Origin: Candidatus Schekmanbacteria bacterium RIFCSPLOWO2_02_FULL_38_14
GTDB lineage: Bacteria > Schekmanbacteria > GWA2-38-11
DNA length: 64,000 nucleotides
Reading direction: 5' to 3'
Assembly (NCBI GenBank): GCA_001790855.1
Contig: MGDH01000009.1
Location: forward strand, 51,805-115,804
The number at the start of each line of letters is the position of its first letter. Positions within the stretch are counted from its first letter, which is position 1. Below are positions 63,238 through 64,000 of the stretch, in pieces. Under the pieces are notes generated by a model. That model was not told the origin of the DNA. It saw nothing but the letters and a program-made list of their open reading frames with translations, and did no database searches. A program made the position numbers and the translations under genes.

Positions 63238-64000
63238 CTATTCAAAAACTGTATTTTCTATTACACTTTCAAAAGAAGTAAATCTAAAATCTTTTATCAG
63301 CTTGCAAAATTTGGTTTCAGTTTTTTCTAAATTTAAATAATGTCTGAACTTTTTAAAATAACTAGCTTTAATCTTAGGTTGTCCAGGATCGAATTCCCAC
63401 GGATGAACATAAATTATAGCAAATTTGTTTTCAACTAAATTTATTCTTTTTATTCCCCATTGTATAAATTTATAAGGGAATAATCTAAAGTATCCTCCTC
63501 CTGCAATCGGAATATTGTAATTTAAGACTTTCACTGTGGAAAGAGGAAACTCTAGGATTCTCCCTACTCCTTCTCGTTCCACATAATGGGGATTTCTAGG
63601 AAAGTTAGGAATTCCATATCTATCATGATGAATTGGAAAGATACTTGAATCATATTGAAAGCCCATCTCAATCAAAATATCTAATGCCCAAAGTGAATCT
63701 TTTGTTATAGAATAAGTAGGTGCTCTATAGCCTATAACTCTTTCACCAATTAAATCTTCTAAAATAGATTTTGCTCGTTTTGTATCTTCCTTAAATTCTT
63801 CCTTTTTCTGCGCAAATATCATCTTGTGCGAAAAACTATGGCACCCAATTTCATGCCCCTGATCTTTTACTTCTCTTACAAGATTTTTATATTTCTCAGC
63901 AACCCATCCTAAGAAAAAAAAAGTAGCTTTAGTATTTTCCCTATTTAAAAGTTCTAGCAAACGTCTAGTATTTTTTTCAATACGGCTATCAAATTTACCC
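63238..64000 (-). CDS. polysaccharide deacetylase family protein, truncated at the window edge
   Basis: Open frame to the edge: upstream of TTG 63960 the same frame continues (FDSRIEKNTRRLLELLNRE), so the true N-terminus and the first catalytic Asp lie beyond the window. Seen: ATFFFLGWVAEKY, the metal-binding GHEIGCHSFSHKM with H/H, GYRAPTYSITKD, and IYVHPWEFDP. The RRLLELL...ATFFFLGW pattern is that of the deacetylase associated with XrtA loci. It should remove acetyl groups from GlcNAc in the polymer. Confidence 0.9.
   Translation of the reverse strand, partial: GKFDSRIEKNTRRLLELLNRENTKATFFFLGWVAEKYKNLVREVKDQGHEIGCHSFSHKMIFAQKKEEFKEDTKRAKSILEDLIGERVIGYRAPTYSITKDSLWALDILIEMGFQYDSSIFPIHHDRYGIPNFPRNPHYVEREGVGRILEFPLSTVKVLNYNIPIAGGGYFRLFPYKFIQWGIKRINLVENKFAIIYVHPWEFDPGQPKIKASYFKKFRHYLNLEKTETKFCKLIKDFRFTSFESVIENTVFE

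Overview
The window comes from an AT-rich, Gram-negative-type bacterium. It has secretin and inner-membrane parts of a type II secretion system, lipoprotein and outer-surface proteins, and an exosortase/PEP-CTERM system. PEP-CTERM systems of the PrsK/PrsR/PrsT kind are known from Gram-negative, exopolysaccharide-forming, mostly environmental bacteria. The mix of sigma-54 regulators, B12 radical SAM enzyme and MoxR/VWA pair recalls deltaproteobacterial, Nitrospirota or Schekmanbacteria-like lineages, but no marker here fixes the taxon. No rRNA, tRNA or CRISPR array was recognised.

Left part, 1-31 kb. A minus-strand MoxR/ChlI-like ATPase and VWA pair with a small partner gene is followed by a parvulin-type chaperone. 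A plus-strand surface/glycan block comes next: adhesion-like secreted proteins, a PTPS-related membrane protein, a family 9 glycosyltransferase and a TylF-type methyltransferase flanked by a duplicated 95-bp piece of the glycosyltransferase gene. Then come secreted and TPR proteins, gspC-gspD, and the classic translation block ffh / rpsP-khpA-rimM-trmD-(RNA methyltransferase)-rplS-rnhB, into which a secreted fibronectin-III protein gene has been placed. A minus-strand NtrC-type regulator and histidine kinase follow, then a divergent 932-residue TPR protein of the PrsT type.

Right part, 31-64 kb, all minus strand. Read in the direction of transcription (right to left) it holds a polysaccharide deacetylase, a DegT aminotransferase, Wzm/Wzt ABC exporter, a QueC-like PP-loop protein, a pyruvyltransferase-family protein, an attC-like hairpin, a GT-C-type membrane protein, a decayed IS3 element, three GT2 and four GT4 glycosyltransferases interleaved with an asparagine synthase-like protein lacking its glutaminase cysteine, an O-antigen ligase/polymerase and a secreted glycosidase-like protein. 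A B12 radical SAM enzyme, another GT2, an epimerase, an acetyltransferase, exosortase, EpsI, PrsK and PrsR complete it. The block looks like one exopolysaccharide or O-antigen locus coupled to PEP-CTERM protein sorting.

The only PEP-CTERM substrate seen (30847-31256) is not in the gene list one would get from ordinary ORF calling: it has lost its 5' end and its sorting tail sits in a different frame from its body. The region also shows several scars of DNA exchange: the duplicated glycosyltransferase tail, the IS3 remnant that supplies a stop codon to a neighbouring gene, and the attC-like site next to a locally GC-richer stretch at about 57-60 kb.
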